In this document: positions 32,951-41,241 of the stretch, one piece after another | Layout: every line of letters begins with the position of its first letter | How positions within the stretch are numbered: position 1 is the stretch's first letter | NCBI RefSeq assembly: GCF_001650695.1 | Contig: NZ_LWQS01000047.1 | Span: 1-64,000, forward strand | Source: Chloroflexus islandicus | GTDB lineage: Bacteria; Chloroflexota; Chloroflexia; Chloroflexales; Chloroflexaceae | Length of the DNA stretch: 64,000 bases | Direction of reading: 5' to 3' | Program-made: the position numbers and the translations under genes | The notes under the pieces: model-generated | Databases searched by the model: none | What the model saw: the letters and a program-made list of their open reading frames with translations, nothing else | What the model was told of the DNA's origin: nothing

Positions 32951-33707
32951 GCGGCAGGGTGACAAATAAGGTGTTCAAGCGTGCTGCTAAACGCTGGAAC
33001 GCATATCATACTGGCAAGGTATGGAGTGCGGCAGTCAACCTGCCGCACGCCATAAGCGGCTATCGCTGGGTGTTACACAGGGTTGTTAAGCGAGCGACAT
33101 CCGGCTGAGCGCATGTCATGCTGGCAACGTGTGGAGTGCGGCAGTTTAACGGCCGCATTCCATAAGAGACTCTCCCTGCGTATCACATGCGGCAGGGTGA
33201 CAAATCAGGTGTTTCAGCGTGCTGCTAGACGCTGGAACGCATATTACGCTGGCAACGTATGGCGTGCGGCAGTTTGACTGTCGCGCGCCATAAGCGGCTA
33301 TCGCTGGGTGTCAAACAGAGTTAAGCGAGCGACATCCGGCTGAGCGCATATTGGGCCGGCATCGTGGTTGAGGGGCAGGCTGTAGTCGAGCACAACTGTT
33401 GATCGCTATACGATGACTCAACACCCGGCTCTCCACGCCCCTCTCCCGCGCCAGCGGGAGAGGGGCTGGGGGTGAGGGCGAAACGGTGCGTTGCAACGCC
33501 ATAAATCACATCTACGTTTATCCGTTCTGTCCGCTGAAGGGATCGTATGGCGTGCGGCAGTTTGACTGCTGCATTCCATAGAAGACTCTCACTGGGTGTT
33601 AAATGCGGCAGGGTGACAAATCAGGCGCTTAAGCGTGCTGCTAAACGCTGGAACGCATATCATACTGGCAAGGTATGGAGTGCGGCAGTTTGACTGCCGC
33701 ACTCCAT
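32951..33707. repeat. field of hairpin repeats between the CobW and transporter genes
   Basis: The 917-base gap 32839-33755 has no supported gene. Five stem-loops of one shape, ATGG(A/C)GTGCGGCAG...CTGCCGCAC(T/G)CCAT, lie at about 33021-33053, 33131-33163, 33259-33291, 33547-33579 and 33675-33707; the last is a perfect 15-bp stem. They sit within longer diverged direct repeats: unit A (GCGGCAGGGTGACAAAT...) at 32951, 33189 and 33605 and unit B (AAGCGGCTATCGCTGGGTGT...) at 33054 and 33292. A partial copy of the CTCTCCCGC/GCGGGAGAG hairpin family is inserted at about 33436-33466. Small ORFs here follow the repeats and are rejected. Confidence 0.85.
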
Positions 33708-33755
33708 AAGAGACTTAAATGAGCAGTTTGATAGCTGCACCCCATTTTGCCCCGC

Positions 33756-35384
33756 TCAGCCGGCGCCGAGCAGCAATTGGGCCAGAATAATCTTGACGAT
33801 CGTGGCCGTCGGATACACCATCGCATAGCCGATATTGGGCGCTTCGTTGCCGGTCTGTTCGTTGGCGAAGGCCAGCACGGCGGGTTGGGTCTGTAAACCG
33901 GCCAGCATGCCGGCCAGCAGGCTAAACGGAATCTTGAGCAGCTTGTAGCCGATGAAGAGGGTGGCGAAGGCGACGGGGACGGTAATCAGCGCGCCGCCGA
34001 GGAAGAGTAGCAAGCCGTTGCCTTGGGTGAGGGTGGTGACGAAGCTGTAGCCGGATCGGGTGCCGACGCCAGCGAGGAAGAGGGTCATGCCAACTTGACG
34101 TAAAGTAAGATTAGCACTGTAGGGCAGGCTCCAGACGATCGGGCCGGTGCGTCCGCGCCAACCGAGAAAGAGGGCTACAATCAGCGGCCCGCCGGCCAAG
34201 CCAAGCGAGAAGCTACCGCCGCCGGGAAGCGGGAATGGGATCAGACCAACCAGCATGCCGAGCGCCATGCCCAACCCCAACGAGACCACATCAACCTCGG
34301 CTAGCGAACGGTACGAGTCGCCGAAGAAATGAGTCACGCGCTCCATATTGTCGCGCTGGGTGACAACCCGCACCCGATCGCCAAGCTCAAGGGTGGTGTC
34401 GCCGTGGGGCAAGATCTCGGCGTCACCACGGCGGATACGGGTAATCACGGCCCCCATCACCGAAGGCAGATGCAAGTCACGCAACGGCACCCCCACCACT
34501 GCCGGATTCGAGACAAAGATGCGGCGGTAATCAAGGGTGTGCCGGTCGAGTTCGAGTTGTTCGGGGTTCGGTTCGCCCAAGGCCGCGGTGACACGCTCGA
34601 CGGCTTCGGGTGAACCGACGATATTAATCAGATCGTCGGGCGCGAGCTGGGCCAAGCCGGTGGCTAGCTCAATCTGGCCGTTGTGTTGGTGGCGGCTAAA
34701 GATCACATTCCACTTATTTTTCTTGACCAATTCGGCGATGGTTTGGCCGGCCACAGCCGGATTGGTTACGCGGATGGTACGGTTGATCAGATGCTCGCCC
34801 ACGGCGCCGAGTTCGCGCAATTGTTGGGATTCGCGCTCGAAATCCACGCGCCAGAGCCGGCGGGTGAGGTAGATGGCAAGGATCATGCCCAGCACGCCGA
34901 CAGGGTAGGCGACGGAATAGCCGACCACCGGTTCGGCGCGCAATGCCTCATCGGCGCCAAGTTGGGTGAGTTGCTCGATCACGGCAGCCAGCGCCGGCGT
35001 GTTGGTTAAACTGCCAGCGAACAGACCGGCGGTCTGCGCGCCGTTGATCCCAAGGATGGCGCGGATCAGGAGGGCCATCCCGGCGGCGGCGACCAGCACA
35101 CCGCCGATAAACAGGTTGTTGCGCAACCCGCGCCGGCGCAGCGAGTTGATGAAACCGGGGCCGCTACTGAGACCAACGGTGTAGACAAAGATTACCAGAC
35201 CCAGTAGGTAGATAATGTCAGGCAGACGTAGACGCTGGTCGATTGCGCCGAAAGCCAGCCCAACAAAGAGCACGGCGGCTACGCCAAGGCTGACGCCGCC
35301 GATGCGGATGCGCCCGATGAGGTAGCCGATCGCCGATACGGTAAAGAGAAGAAGGAGCGGGTTGCCTGCCAGAATGTCAATCAT
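33756..35384 (-). CDS. AspT/YidE/YbjL-type membrane transporter with RCK_C pair
   Basis: 542 residues. Two hydrophobic blocks (about 1-175 and 370-540, roughly ten helices) flank a cytoplasmic segment with two TrkA_C-like (RCK_C) domains at about 200-360. This layout is the AspT/YidE/YbjL duplication family, of which AspT is an aspartate/alanine antiporter and others are uncharacterised. Conserved features include GLSSGPGF (about 71-78), AGSLTNTPALA (about 122-132) and LAGLQTQPAVLAFANEQ near 505. It may be regulated by a bound nucleotide through the RCK_C domains. ATG 35384 has only a weak ribosome site. A perfect 9-bp dyad is 20 bases upstream. The transported solute is unknown. Confidence 0.85.
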   Translation of the reverse strand: MIDILAGNPLLLLFTVSAIGYLIGRIRIGGVSLGVAAVLFVGLAFGAIDQRLRLPDIIYLLGLVIFVYTVGLSSGPGFINSLRRRGLRNNLFIGGVLVAAAGMALLIRAILGINGAQTAGLFAGSLTNTPALAAVIEQLTQLGADEALRAEPVVGYSVAYPVGVLGMILAIYLTRRLWRVDFERESQQLRELGAVGEHLINRTIRVTNPAVAGQTIAELVKKNKWNVIFSRHQHNGQIELATGLAQLAPDDLINIVGSPEAVERVTAALGEPNPEQLELDRHTLDYRRIFVSNPAVVGVPLRDLHLPSVMGAVITRIRRGDAEILPHGDTTLELGDRVRVVTQRDNMERVTHFFGDSYRSLAEVDVVSLGLGMALGMLVGLIPFPLPGGGSFSLGLAGGPLIVALFLGWRGRTGPIVWSLPYSANLTLRQVGMTLFLAGVGTRSGYSFVTTLTQGNGLLLFLGGALITVPVAFATLFIGYKLLKIPFSLLAGMLAGLQTQPAVLAFANEQTGNEAPNIGYAMVYPTATIVKIILAQLLLGAG

Positions 35385-35403
35385 ACAGTTGCTCGCTTCG
35401 TGA

Positions 35404-35428
35404 AGCGTGATCAGACTGGGATCACGCT
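35404..35428. promoter_or_regulatory. 9-bp inverted repeat in the transporter/DUF59 divergent region
   Basis: AGCGTGATC (35404-35412) and GATCACGCT (35420-35428) are exact reverse complements with a 7-base spacer. A smaller dyad CGCTTC-gt-GAAGCG overlaps its left edge (35394-35407). It lies 20-44 bases before the transporter ATG, so it is a likely operator or leader hairpin for that gene. Confidence 0.65.
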
Positions 35429-35503
35429 GGTCATACTCTCGTCACATTCCGCCGTGTATGGTATCATGCACGTGTCAACGCACGGTTAAGAAAGAGGGAT
35501 CGT

Positions 35504-35821
35504 ATGATTACCGAAGACATGGTGCGCGCGGCGCTGAAGAATGTGATTGACCCCGAGATTGGCCTTGATGTGGTGAATCTCGGTCTTGTGTACCGGGTCG
35601 ATATTCTCGACGGCGGGAAGACGGTCGATATCGATATGACACTGACCACGCCGGCTTGTCCAGCGGGGCCGCAGATTCTGCAGCAGGCCCAGCGGGAAGT
35701 TATGGCGTTGAAAGAGGTCTACAAAGAGCTGGAAAACGTCAAGATCAATCTGGTGTGGACGCCCTTCTGGAATCCGTCGATGATGTCGGAAGAGGCGCGG
35801 GAAGAGTTAGGATTTTTCTAA
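35504..35821 (+). CDS. MIP18/DUF59 family protein (SufT/PaaD-like)
   Basis: 105 residues. The domain of the MIP18 family, NVIDPEIGLDVVNLGLVYRV and the loop TTPACPAGP with conserved C52, is complete. Such proteins help mature iron-sulfur proteins or, as PaaD, load clusters into oxygenases. AAAGAGGGA precedes ATG. It lies just before phenylalanine hydroxylase in the same direction but is separated by a strong terminator, so co-transcription is doubtful. A general iron-sulfur assembly role is most likely. Confidence 0.9.
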   Translation: MITEDMVRAALKNVIDPEIGLDVVNLGLVYRVDILDGGKTVDIDMTLTTPACPAGPQILQQAQREVMALKEVYKELENVKINLVWTPFWNPSMMSEEAREELGFF

Positions 35822-35861
35822 TGATGAATAACCCTGTTCGTGCATAGATGCTGTGTGGTGG

Positions 35862-35901
35862 AACGGGCGGCAAGCATTGGGCGACGCTTGCCGCTCGTTT
35901 T
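35862..35901 (+). terminator. intrinsic terminator after the DUF59 gene
   Basis: AACGGGCGGCAAGC (35862-35875) pairs with GCTTGCCGCTCGTT (35886-35899) with one G-T wobble and a 10-base loop, ending in TTTTC. It is 40 bases after the DUF59 stop and 35 before the phenylalanine hydroxylase start. Confidence 0.8.
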
Positions 35902-35935
35902 CAATAAACGCTATGCAATACAAGGAGGTATTGCC

Positions 35936-36667
35936 ATGCCTGCCATCGCCCCGCCTGCACTGCCGGCCTATACCGAAGAAGATCATGCGGTCTGGGCAAC
36001 GCTCTGCGCTCGCCAAGTCCCCCGGCTTGAACGGTACGCCTGCCGTCTGTTCCGTGAAGGATTTCGCCAGCTCAACCTCGATCTCAACCGTCTGCCTGAT
36101 CCGGCGCAGGTGAGCGAGCGGTTAGCCAGCTTCACCGGTTGGACGCTATGCGACGCGCAGAACGAGTATCTCAACCCAACCGAGTGGTTCGAGCACATTG
36201 CCGAGCGGCGCTTCCCGGTGACCAACTATATCCGGCGTATGGATGAGCTGGATTTCACGCCGATGCCGGATCTCTTTCACGAATACATCGGCCACCTCGC
36301 CTTCTTTACCGACCGGCGCTTTGCCGAGATTGCGCAAGCGTTCGGCCCGCTCTACTTTGCCGGCGACGAACGGCAGCGGCTGGAGATTGCCCGGTTGTGG
36401 TGGTATAGCATCGAGTTCGGCTTGATCCGTGAAGATGGCGAGTTGCGCGCGTTTGGCGCCGGTTTGCTTTCGTCAATTGGTGAACTCGATCATGCGTTTG
36501 CGCCGGATACACCGCGGGAGCCGTTCGATATCCGGCGGGTCGCGAACACACCCGGCGCGGCGTATGCGATGCATGAAACCTACTTTATTTTGGAGGATCT
36601 GGAACACGTGGCAGCCATCTTGCGCGCATACGCGGCGATGGAAGGGTTGCCGCCGGTAGCGGTGTGA
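35936..36667 (+). CDS. phhA: phenylalanine 4-monooxygenase
   Basis: 243 residues, the length of the bacterial single-domain enzyme without an ACT domain. It converts phenylalanine to tyrosine with oxygen and tetrahydropterin. The iron triad is visible: H115 and H120 in HEYIGH and E160 in WWYSIEFGL. The pterin-side segment FTPMPDLF precedes the histidines. A textbook AAGGAGG lies 7 bases before ATG 35936; upstream in-frame codons overlap the terminator of the previous gene. An oxygen-using enzyme fits the respiratory, dark lifestyle such organisms also have. No pterin dehydratase gene lies beside it in this window. Confidence 0.95.
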   Translation: MPAIAPPALPAYTEEDHAVWATLCARQVPRLERYACRLFREGFRQLNLDLNRLPDPAQVSERLASFTGWTLCDAQNEYLNPTEWFEHIAERRFPVTNYIRRMDELDFTPMPDLFHEYIGHLAFFTDRRFAEIAQAFGPLYFAGDERQRLEIARLWWYSIEFGLIREDGELRAFGAGLLSSIGELDHAFAPDTPREPFDIRRVANTPGAAYAMHETYFILEDLEHVAAILRAYAAMEGLPPVAV

Positions 36668-36813
36668 TGGCTCTTCTTGGCGAAGCAAGGCGTAGGAAGC
36701 GCGAGTGATACGTCACCCTTTCTGCGCCTTGCTTGTTGTCAATGTTTTGTCAGTTTCACCGCTGCCAAAACGCAGTACAATACCAATGCGGTAGTGATCA
36801 GTGGAGTTTTGCT

Positions 36814-39800
36814 ATGGTTGGGGTTGCGCAGATGAGTTCGCCTGAGTGGTTCTCCGTCGTTGCGGCGATCACTGATGCGCAACACCTTGGCGAGCTGGAA
36901 AGCGCGGCGCTGAACGCGCTCAAACGAGCGTTGCCGCGGCATCAGGTGTCGCTACGGTGGGTAGGTCAAGACGAGCCTGAGCCGGGTATGACGGTGCGGG
37001 TGCTGGGAGAGGTTGATCAATTCGGCTGGTTGCTCATCCATCCGGCTGAACTGACGCCAGCCGAAGCTGAGGCCTTACAGACGATTGAACGATTGATCGT
37101 TGCTGGCTATGAGCGAATGCTGCGCCGTTCAGGCCGGAAGGGTTTGCGGCAGCGCTTGCGCTTTGAGATCGAAGTCCTCCGCGATAGCGATGATCCCGAT
37201 CTGATTTGCCGCCAATTTGGCCAAGTGCTGAGCGAACTGATCGCGTTACCGGTCAATCTTGGCGTTGTCGTGCCGATCCGGTCAAGCGCGTGGCTTGAAT
37301 TGATGGCGCAGTACCGCGCGCAGCCAGACGATGGCGCCGATAAGCAACGGTTTTGGCCGGTCGATACCGACCTCAGTAGTGTGGTGATCAAGCTAGGCGT
37401 ACCGATTAGTTCGGTTGCCTATCTCGATGACTGTGCCCGTTACGATGTACGCCCCCATCCCGATCATCAAACCCCGGAAACAGCGCCGAGCTATTGGGTT
37501 GGTTCGCCGATCCGTTTCGCCGGCGAGACGCTTGGCGCAGTGTACGTCTGTATGACAACCACTACAGCACTGGACGAAACGCAGCGGCAAACCGTCAATG
37601 AAGCGGCGTATTATGCCGGCTACTTGCTGCGGCCGATTATCTTGCGGCGCGTAGCGCAGCGCGCACAGGAGCAGCGGGCGGCTTGGATGGAGCTGGTCGC
37701 CGCCAGTGCGTATGTGGTGAATCCCGATCGAGCCTTGCAAACGATGCTCGATGCGAGCTGCCGCCTGCTTGACGTAGACGGAGGAGGATTGTTTATCTAT
37801 GATGAAGCGCAGAACGACTTGGTCTTCCGTTATGTCTTCGGCAATCAGTCGCATAAACTGATCGGTTTCCGGGTTCCCTTGACGCACGGCATTATCGGCC
37901 AATCGTTTACCACCGGCAAGCCGGTGATCGTCAATGATGCCAGCCAAGATCCGCGGCGTAGTTATACGGTTGATCGCGTCATTGGCATCACTTGCCACAA
38001 CCTCATCAATGTGCCATTTACAACGCCGGCTGGGGTACGGGTCAATGTGCAATACATCAATCGGCAGGGTGGTGCGCCGTTTCTCGAAGCTGACATTGAA
38101 CAGATCAATGCAGTGGCTGGCCTGATGGGTCAGATGATCGATCGTGCCCAGCAGCTCGCGAACGTTGAGACCGGCATTATCCGCCAGATGCGTGATCTGG
38201 ATCGGTGGAATGCCGATCTGCGGTCGGTGTTAGCGCTCAATCGCGAGTTGTTAAGCGCCGCATCGCAAGAACAGCTCTTCCGGTTGATTATCGACACCAT
38301 CAGCCAACGCATGCAGTTTCTGGGTGCGGCCCTCTTTGTCAATCGCCGCGAGCATAGCGTTCACCCCATGCTTGAATGCGTGGCGGCAACAGGTGGGTTG
38401 GCCGGCGAGTTTCCGCTCGGCACGTATCTGGCGGCCGGACGGTTAGATGTCTTGGTGAATGAGTGGTCGTTTGGCGAGCACTGTTTCTTGCTGAACCGGC
38501 GCAGCCCGACCTTTGCCGTATTGTTCGATCTGCCGCCGCCGCCCAATGGGCAGCGGATCGAAATTGGCTTGAACCAGTGGGACACTGATGATTTGCTGGT
38601 GGTGTTGTTGCGCGCCGCTAACCGTGAAGTGCAGGCGGTGTTGCTGCTCGATCAACCGGTGAGCGGGCAACGGCCGGCGATGGCTGATCTGCAAGCGTTG
38701 ACTGTTTATGCCAGCATTGCCGGCGCAGCGATTGATATGGCGCTGTTGCGCGATCGCCAGCAGCGGAGCCTTGAACGTTTGACCGCCCTCAATGGGTTGG
38801 GGATGGTGATCCACTCGCAGTCGCTGCCGCAGCCGCAAGTCTTGGAAATGACGGCGCGGGGCATGGTCGAGATCGTCAGCGCCAAATGGGCGCAGATTGT
38901 GCTATTTGACGCAGACTGTGATGAGCTGCGGATCGAGCGCACGATCGGCGCCTGCTCATTGAGCCACGATGTGGTGATCACGCTTGCCCGGCGCGCAATC
39001 ATCAACCGGCGGCCTGTCTTCCGGTCGGCGACAACGGTCGCGCTGCCGTTACGCGGCACTCAGCGCGTGATTGGCGTGATGGTGATTGGCGGCGATCGCG
39101 CCCTCGATTCGGCCGATATCGAAATGTTGATGTTATACGCCACCCAAACGGCGATTGCGATTGAGAGCATGCGTTTGTTGGAAGAGGTGCGGCGCGGGCG
39201 TGATAATCTGGCCCGGATTATGGCGGCGGTCGAAGATGGTTTGCTGCTGTTCGCAGCCAATGGCACGGTGATCGTCGCCAACGAGGCGTTCGCGCGTTTG
39301 GCGCATACCGCCGAATGGTTGCCGCCGCTCCAGCGGATCGATGGGTTGTCGATTCATGAACTGCTCGATCAGTGGGCCGCCCAGCGATTGCTCGATCCAA
39401 CGACCGTAGCTCATCTGCAACGCTGGCTCACGGCAGCCGGCGCGACGGGTGAGTTGGCCGGCAGTGATGGCGTCTTTGCGTGGACATTAACGCAGGCGAG
39501 CGATTTGGCGGCAGGTCACGCACAGACGTTTCTGCTGACCATCCGTGATGTTACTGCGGCGAAAAAGGCCGAGCGATTGCGGGCCGATTTAACGCACATG
39601 GTGATTCACGATCTGCGCCAGCCACTAACCAGTATTATGCTGGCCTTCGAGCAGTTGATGAGTGAATTGGGCGATCTCTTGACGGAACGCCAGCAACAGG
39701 CGGTACGCATTGGCCAGAACAGCGCCCGGCAATTGCTCAATCTGGTGAATACGATGCTCGACATTGGCCGGCTCGAGAGCGGCCAAATGCCGCTTGATCG

Positions 39801-40254
39801 CGAACCGTTGCCGATCGAGAACTTGATCGAGCGCGTGATTGATCCGTTAATGATCCAAGCACAACTGAAGGGTGTGAAGGTATTGCGGCGGATCGATCCG
39901 CAGGTGCGCATGCTTTTTGCTGATAGCGCGATTATTGCGCGGGTGCTGCAAAATTTGCTGGACAATGCCCTGAAATTCAGCCCGCCTCATAGTACGATTA
40001 CGGTTGAGGTCAAGGTGGCGCCGGCCAATGGCCCTGATCAGACGGTCAGCTTTTCTGATGAGTTAACGGTATCCATCCCCGGTGATCGGGTAGCGCACAT
40101 TGTGGTGCGCGATCAAGGGCCGGGGATCCCGCCGGAAGATCAAGAGCATATCTTTGAACGGTTTAGCCAAGCTGGCCGCTGGCGGAGTGAAGGCAGCGGG
40201 TTGGGATTGGCGTTCTGCCGGTTGGCGGTTGTGGCGCATCAAGGATCGATTTAG
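36814..40254 (+). CDS. multi-GAF/PAS sensor histidine kinase truncated by an amber codon
   Basis: 1146 residues as read. No transmembrane segment. The N-terminal 800 residues include several GAF-like domains (for example about 300-445 with DVDGGGLFIY...HGIIGQSF and about 480-640 and 670-790), then a PAS-like segment (about 800-905). The kinase core follows: HisKA with H932 in VIHDLRQPLTS, N box LLDNALKFSPP near 1050, G1 RDQGPGIP near 1100, F box FERFSQ, and G2 GSGLGLAFC near 1127. The frame stops at TAG 40252-40254; reading on gives VESELDRGSAFHFTLPLAEIRGE then TGA, the normal last strand of such ATPase domains. TGG to TAG would explain it. Start 36814 has GTGGAG 8 bases upstream. It probably senses a cytosolic signal; the partner regulator is not adjacent. 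Confidence 0.9.
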   Translation: MVGVAQMSSPEWFSVVAAITDAQHLGELESAALNALKRALPRHQVSLRWVGQDEPEPGMTVRVLGEVDQFGWLLIHPAELTPAEAEALQTIERLIVAGYERMLRRSGRKGLRQRLRFEIEVLRDSDDPDLICRQFGQVLSELIALPVNLGVVVPIRSSAWLELMAQYRAQPDDGADKQRFWPVDTDLSSVVIKLGVPISSVAYLDDCARYDVRPHPDHQTPETAPSYWVGSPIRFAGETLGAVYVCMTTTTALDETQRQTVNEAAYYAGYLLRPIILRRVAQRAQEQRAAWMELVAASAYVVNPDRALQTMLDASCRLLDVDGGGLFIYDEAQNDLVFRYVFGNQSHKLIGFRVPLTHGIIGQSFTTGKPVIVNDASQDPRRSYTVDRVIGITCHNLINVPFTTPAGVRVNVQYINRQGGAPFLEADIEQINAVAGLMGQMIDRAQQLANVETGIIRQMRDLDRWNADLRSVLALNRELLSAASQEQLFRLIIDTISQRMQFLGAALFVNRREHSVHPMLECVAATGGLAGEFPLGTYLAAGRLDVLVNEWSFGEHCFLLNRRSPTFAVLFDLPPPPNGQRIEIGLNQWDTDDLLVVLLRAANREVQAVLLLDQPVSGQRPAMADLQALTVYASIAGAAIDMALLRDRQQRSLERLTALNGLGMVIHSQSLPQPQVLEMTARGMVEIVSAKWAQIVLFDADCDELRIERTIGACSLSHDVVITLARRAIINRRPVFRSATTVALPLRGTQRVIGVMVIGGDRALDSADIEMLMLYATQTAIAIESMRLLEEVRRGRDNLARIMAAVEDGLLLFAANGTVIVANEAFARLAHTAEWLPPLQRIDGLSIHELLDQWAAQRLLDPTTVAHLQRWLTAAGATGELAGSDGVFAWTLTQASDLAAGHAQTFLLTIRDVTAAKKAERLRADLTHMVIHDLRQPLTSIMLAFEQLMSELGDLLTERQQQAVRIGQNSARQLLNLVNTMLDIGRLESGQMPLDREPLPIENLIERVIDPLMIQAQLKGVKVLRRIDPQVRMLFADSAIIARVLQNLLDNALKFSPPHSTITVEVKVAPANGPDQTVSFSDELTVSIPGDRVAHIVVRDQGPGIPPEDQEHIFERFSQAGRWRSEGSGLGLAFCRLAVVAHQGSI

Positions 40255-40326
40255 GTGGAGAGTGAACTAGATCGCGGCAGCGCGTTTCATTTCACGCTGC
40301 CGCTGGCTGAGATTCGGGGTGAGTGA
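40255..40326 (+). other. in-frame remnant of the kinase C-terminus after the amber codon
   Basis: The 23 codons after the TAG (VESELDRGSAFHF onwards) continue in frame to TGA at 40324-40326. They read as the terminal part of a HATPase_c domain and show no other gene start. They belong to the kinase above. Confidence 0.85.
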
Positions 40327-40329
40327 CAG

Positions 40330-41169
40330 CTACGCACCGAGCAGTTGTTGGCGAGTCTCGGCAATGTAGCGTTGCAATCGTTCGGGATCAGGCTTGTCGG
40401 TGGGCAGGATCAAGATAAAATGGCTCCAGATCTCTGAGCGATCGCGCAACAGATCGAGCCAGCCGGCGTCTGGATGGTCGCGGCGGAATGCTTCGAGATG
40501 GACATCGGCGAATGTGCGCAACGGTTCGGCGGTGTCAGGCGTGAGGTGGGCAGCCGGGCCGGCGAGGTAGTAGTTGGGTTGGCTGCTGCCGATCGGCGTA
40601 TCAACTGGCACGAGATGGCCAACGATCACCTCATCGAGCTCGAGGCGCAGCGAGGCATGGCTGTCAGCCAAGATGACGAGATCGCCGGTCAAGAGGTCGC
40701 GCAGATTGGCGCCGGCGTTGGGCCGCAGCCGCTCGACGCGGTAGGGTCGTAACCGCACATCAACCCACGTTGGTAACAATTGGCGCTCAAGGTCGCCGAG
40801 ATCGCTCTGATCCAGATTCGCCGCCAGTCGGGTGACCAAGGTGTGACCATCGGCTTGACGGTAATCAAACGCAAACCAGACCATAAACCGGTCGGCGCCG
40901 TAGCCTTCGCGTTCGTTTAATTCGGCCAACTGCTCAAACTGATACCGCCCGTTCCAATAGCGATCAAACGCAGTGCGGAGATCGACGGGGTCGGCCTCGG
41001 TTGCGAGGTTCAACAGACGCTGGAGCACATTGTCTTGGGCGTTGCGCAAGCGCAACTGCTGGCTGCGCCATTCTTCTTCTTGACGTAAGTGACAGTCTTT
41101 GTATTTACGGCCGCTGCCGCAGTAACAGGGATCGTTGCGGCCGAGTTTGGGCGCTCCGGGTCGAGCCAT
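40330..41169 (-). CDS. SEC-C motif protein of unknown function
   Basis: 279 residues. A SEC-C zinc motif lies at the very N-terminus (NDPCYCGSGRKYKDCH, with C15, C17, C26, H27), the same metal-binding module as at the C-terminus of SecA. The other 240 residues have no recognised domain; they are rich in Arg, Leu and Glu with a WVDVRLRPYRVERL strand and a C-terminal helix. Many SEC-C-first proteins bind nucleic acids or partner proteins. GGGGAG precedes ATG 41169. It converges with the kinase, ending 3 bases after the kinase remnant stop. Confidence 0.8.
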   Translation of the reverse strand: MARPGAPKLGRNDPCYCGSGRKYKDCHLRQEEEWRSQQLRLRNAQDNVLQRLLNLATEADPVDLRTAFDRYWNGRYQFEQLAELNEREGYGADRFMVWFAFDYRQADGHTLVTRLAANLDQSDLGDLERQLLPTWVDVRLRPYRVERLRPNAGANLRDLLTGDLVILADSHASLRLELDEVIVGHLVPVDTPIGSSQPNYYLAGPAAHLTPDTAEPLRTFADVHLEAFRRDHPDAGWLDLLRDRSEIWSHFILILPTDKPDPERLQRYIAETRQQLLGA

Positions 41170-41241
41170 ACGCTATCTCCCCTTTGTGATCAAAATAAAC
41201 CGCCTGATGATAAACGCAAAGGCGCGAACGCGCAACGATGG

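Noticed and set aside
32951-33707. Possible CRISPR or retron-like hairpin array
   Set aside because: Spacing between hairpins is irregular (about 110, 130, 290, 130), the arms are diverged, and no reverse transcriptase or cas gene is near.
40252-40254. TAG read as pyrrolysine or a selenocysteine-like recoding site
   Set aside because: No pyl genes are visible, tryptophan is the expected residue, and selenocysteine uses TGA. A point change or base-call error is simpler.
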